From: Candidatus Bipolaricaulota bacterium | GTDB taxonomy: Bacteria; Bipolaricaulota; Bipolaricaulia; RBG-16-55-9 | Reading direction: 5' to 3' | DNA length: 7,053 nt | Assembly (NCBI GenBank): GCA_015487455.1 | Contig: WFPR01000081.1 | Coordinates: 1 to 7,053 of the forward strand | Part shown: positions 6,674 to 7,053 of the stretch, piece by piece | How the letters are laid out: every line of letters starts with the position of its first letter | Position numbering within the stretch: the first letter of the stretch is position 1 | Translations under genes and position numbers: made by a program | Notes under the pieces: generated by a model | Databases searched by the model: none | Seen by the model: the letters and a program-made list of their open reading frames with translations, nothing else | What the model was told of the DNA's origin: nothing

Positions 6674-7053
6674 CCCGCGTAACTTGAAGCCCCGCGCCCT
6701 GGCCGCCGTCGGGCTCGTGCTCGCGCTGGGCTTGGTTTTGGGCTCGGCCCCGGGCGCCCGGGCGCAGGCGCAGGCGCAGGCGCAGGAGCGGGAGGAGCCC
6801 GAGGGGCCGTCGGCGGTCGTGGAGCGGTTCGCGCCGATCATCGCCCAGAGCGCCCGCGACGGGCTGCTGCTGGGCTGGGACTTCCGGCTGGCCGTCGGGC
6901 CCTGGGAGGTCGGCGTCGGCGGCGCCTACGGCGTGGAGAGCCACCGGGTGCGCTACCGCACGAGCTTCGGGTACCGACGCGCCCTTGAGGTCTCGTACGG
7001 CGACTGGCCGCGGAGCTTCGTGCTGGGGCGGGAGGGGGAGCAGGGGACCCGTC
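6648..7053 (+). CDS. Exported protein of unknown function, N-terminal part (cut by the right edge)
   Basis: I do not recognise this protein. The open frame continues past the right edge. Two starts are possible: the ATG at 6648, overlapping the ABC-F gene by 26 nt, or the TTG at 6684, 10 nt after its stop. Neither has a Shine-Dalgarno site. From the TTG, the N-terminus (KPRALAAVGLVLALGLVLG, then SAPGARA) is a clear Sec-type signal peptide: basic start, hydrophobic core, and an A-R-A signal peptidase I site. The ATG form adds twelve residues (MSYRSCPRNPRN) in front. An (Ala-Gln)4 repeat and an acidic stretch (EREEPEG) follow the cleavage site. The mature part has alternating, Gly- and Tyr-containing strands such as LAVGPWEVGVGGAYGV and RYRTSFGYRRALEVSYGD. 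These suggest a beta-rich, possibly outer-membrane or surface protein, but this is only inference. The lack of a gap suggests co-transcription with the ABC-F gene. Confidence 0.7.
   Translation, partial: MSYRSCPRNPRNLKPRALAAVGLVLALGLVLGSAPGARAQAQAQAQEREEPEGPSAVVERFAPIIAQSARDGLLLGWDFRLAVGPWEVGVGGAYGVESHRVRYRTSFGYRRALEVSYGDWPRSFVLGREGEQGTR
6665..6682 (+). repeat. Tandem 9-bp duplication CCCGCGTAA across the ABC-F stop
   Basis: CCCGCGTAA occurs twice back to back. The first copy ends in the ABC-F stop codon; the second puts another in-frame TAA three codons later, a back-up stop. The same duplication fills most of the space before the possible TTG start of the next gene. Confidence 0.85.
6762..6785 (+). 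repeat. Perfect hexanucleotide repeat (GCGCAG)4
   Basis: Four perfect tandem copies of GCGCAG encode Ala-Gln four times, in frame, directly at the predicted signal peptidase cleavage site of the exported protein. Six-base units keep the reading frame, so gain or loss of copies would change only the spacer after the signal peptide. Confidence 0.9.

Noticed and set aside
6674..6683. Possible terminator after the ABC-F gene
   Set aside because: The gap before the next gene is at most 10 nt and holds a direct repeat, with no hairpin and no T-run.
6042..6944. 300-residue minus-strand frame across the ABC-F gene end and the exported-protein gene
   Set aside because: It is Arg/Pro/Ala-rich and opposes two better-supported genes, as high-GC shadows do.

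Overview
This is a chromosomal, housekeeping-type stretch from a bacterium with high G+C (high by eye, not counted). It is fully coding apart from one 136-bp divergent intergenic region. No rRNA, tRNA, CRISPR array, insertion sequence, phage gene or attachment site was seen. The phylum cannot be fixed from the sequence alone. The usable clues are a DnaE with a complete PHP metal site, an eno / FtsB-DivIC / dnaE gene order, and start codons that lack a recognisable Shine-Dalgarno sequence.

Left arm, minus strand (4533 down to 1): enolase (eno), then an 18-nt gap, a 90-residue FtsB/DivIC-like membrane division protein, then an ATGA overlap into dnaE, the replicative DNA polymerase III alpha subunit. 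dnaE runs off the left edge of the window after 982 codons, so its C-terminal domain is not seen. The three genes look like one transcription unit driven by a promoter (TATACT -10 box) just upstream of eno. It joins a glycolytic enzyme, a divisome component and the replicase.

Middle (4534-4669): a compact divergent promoter region. The eno promoter faces left. A good sigma-70-type promoter (TTGCGG, 17 nt, TACAAT) faces right.

Right arm, plus strand (4670 to 7053): a complete 667-residue ABC-F ATPase (soluble, ribosome-associated family) with two intact ATP sites and a C-terminal coiled coil. It is followed at once, probably in the same transcript, by the 5' part of an unrecognised exported protein whose signal peptide ends in an (Ala-Gln)4 repeat. 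That gene is cut by the right edge.

I did not find a convincing new biological system. The points worth a second look are the absence of Shine-Dalgarno motifs at all five starts, the near-leaderless eno transcript, the repeated hexanucleotide/dipeptide tracts in three genes, the eno-ftsB-dnaE linkage, and the unidentified exported protein.
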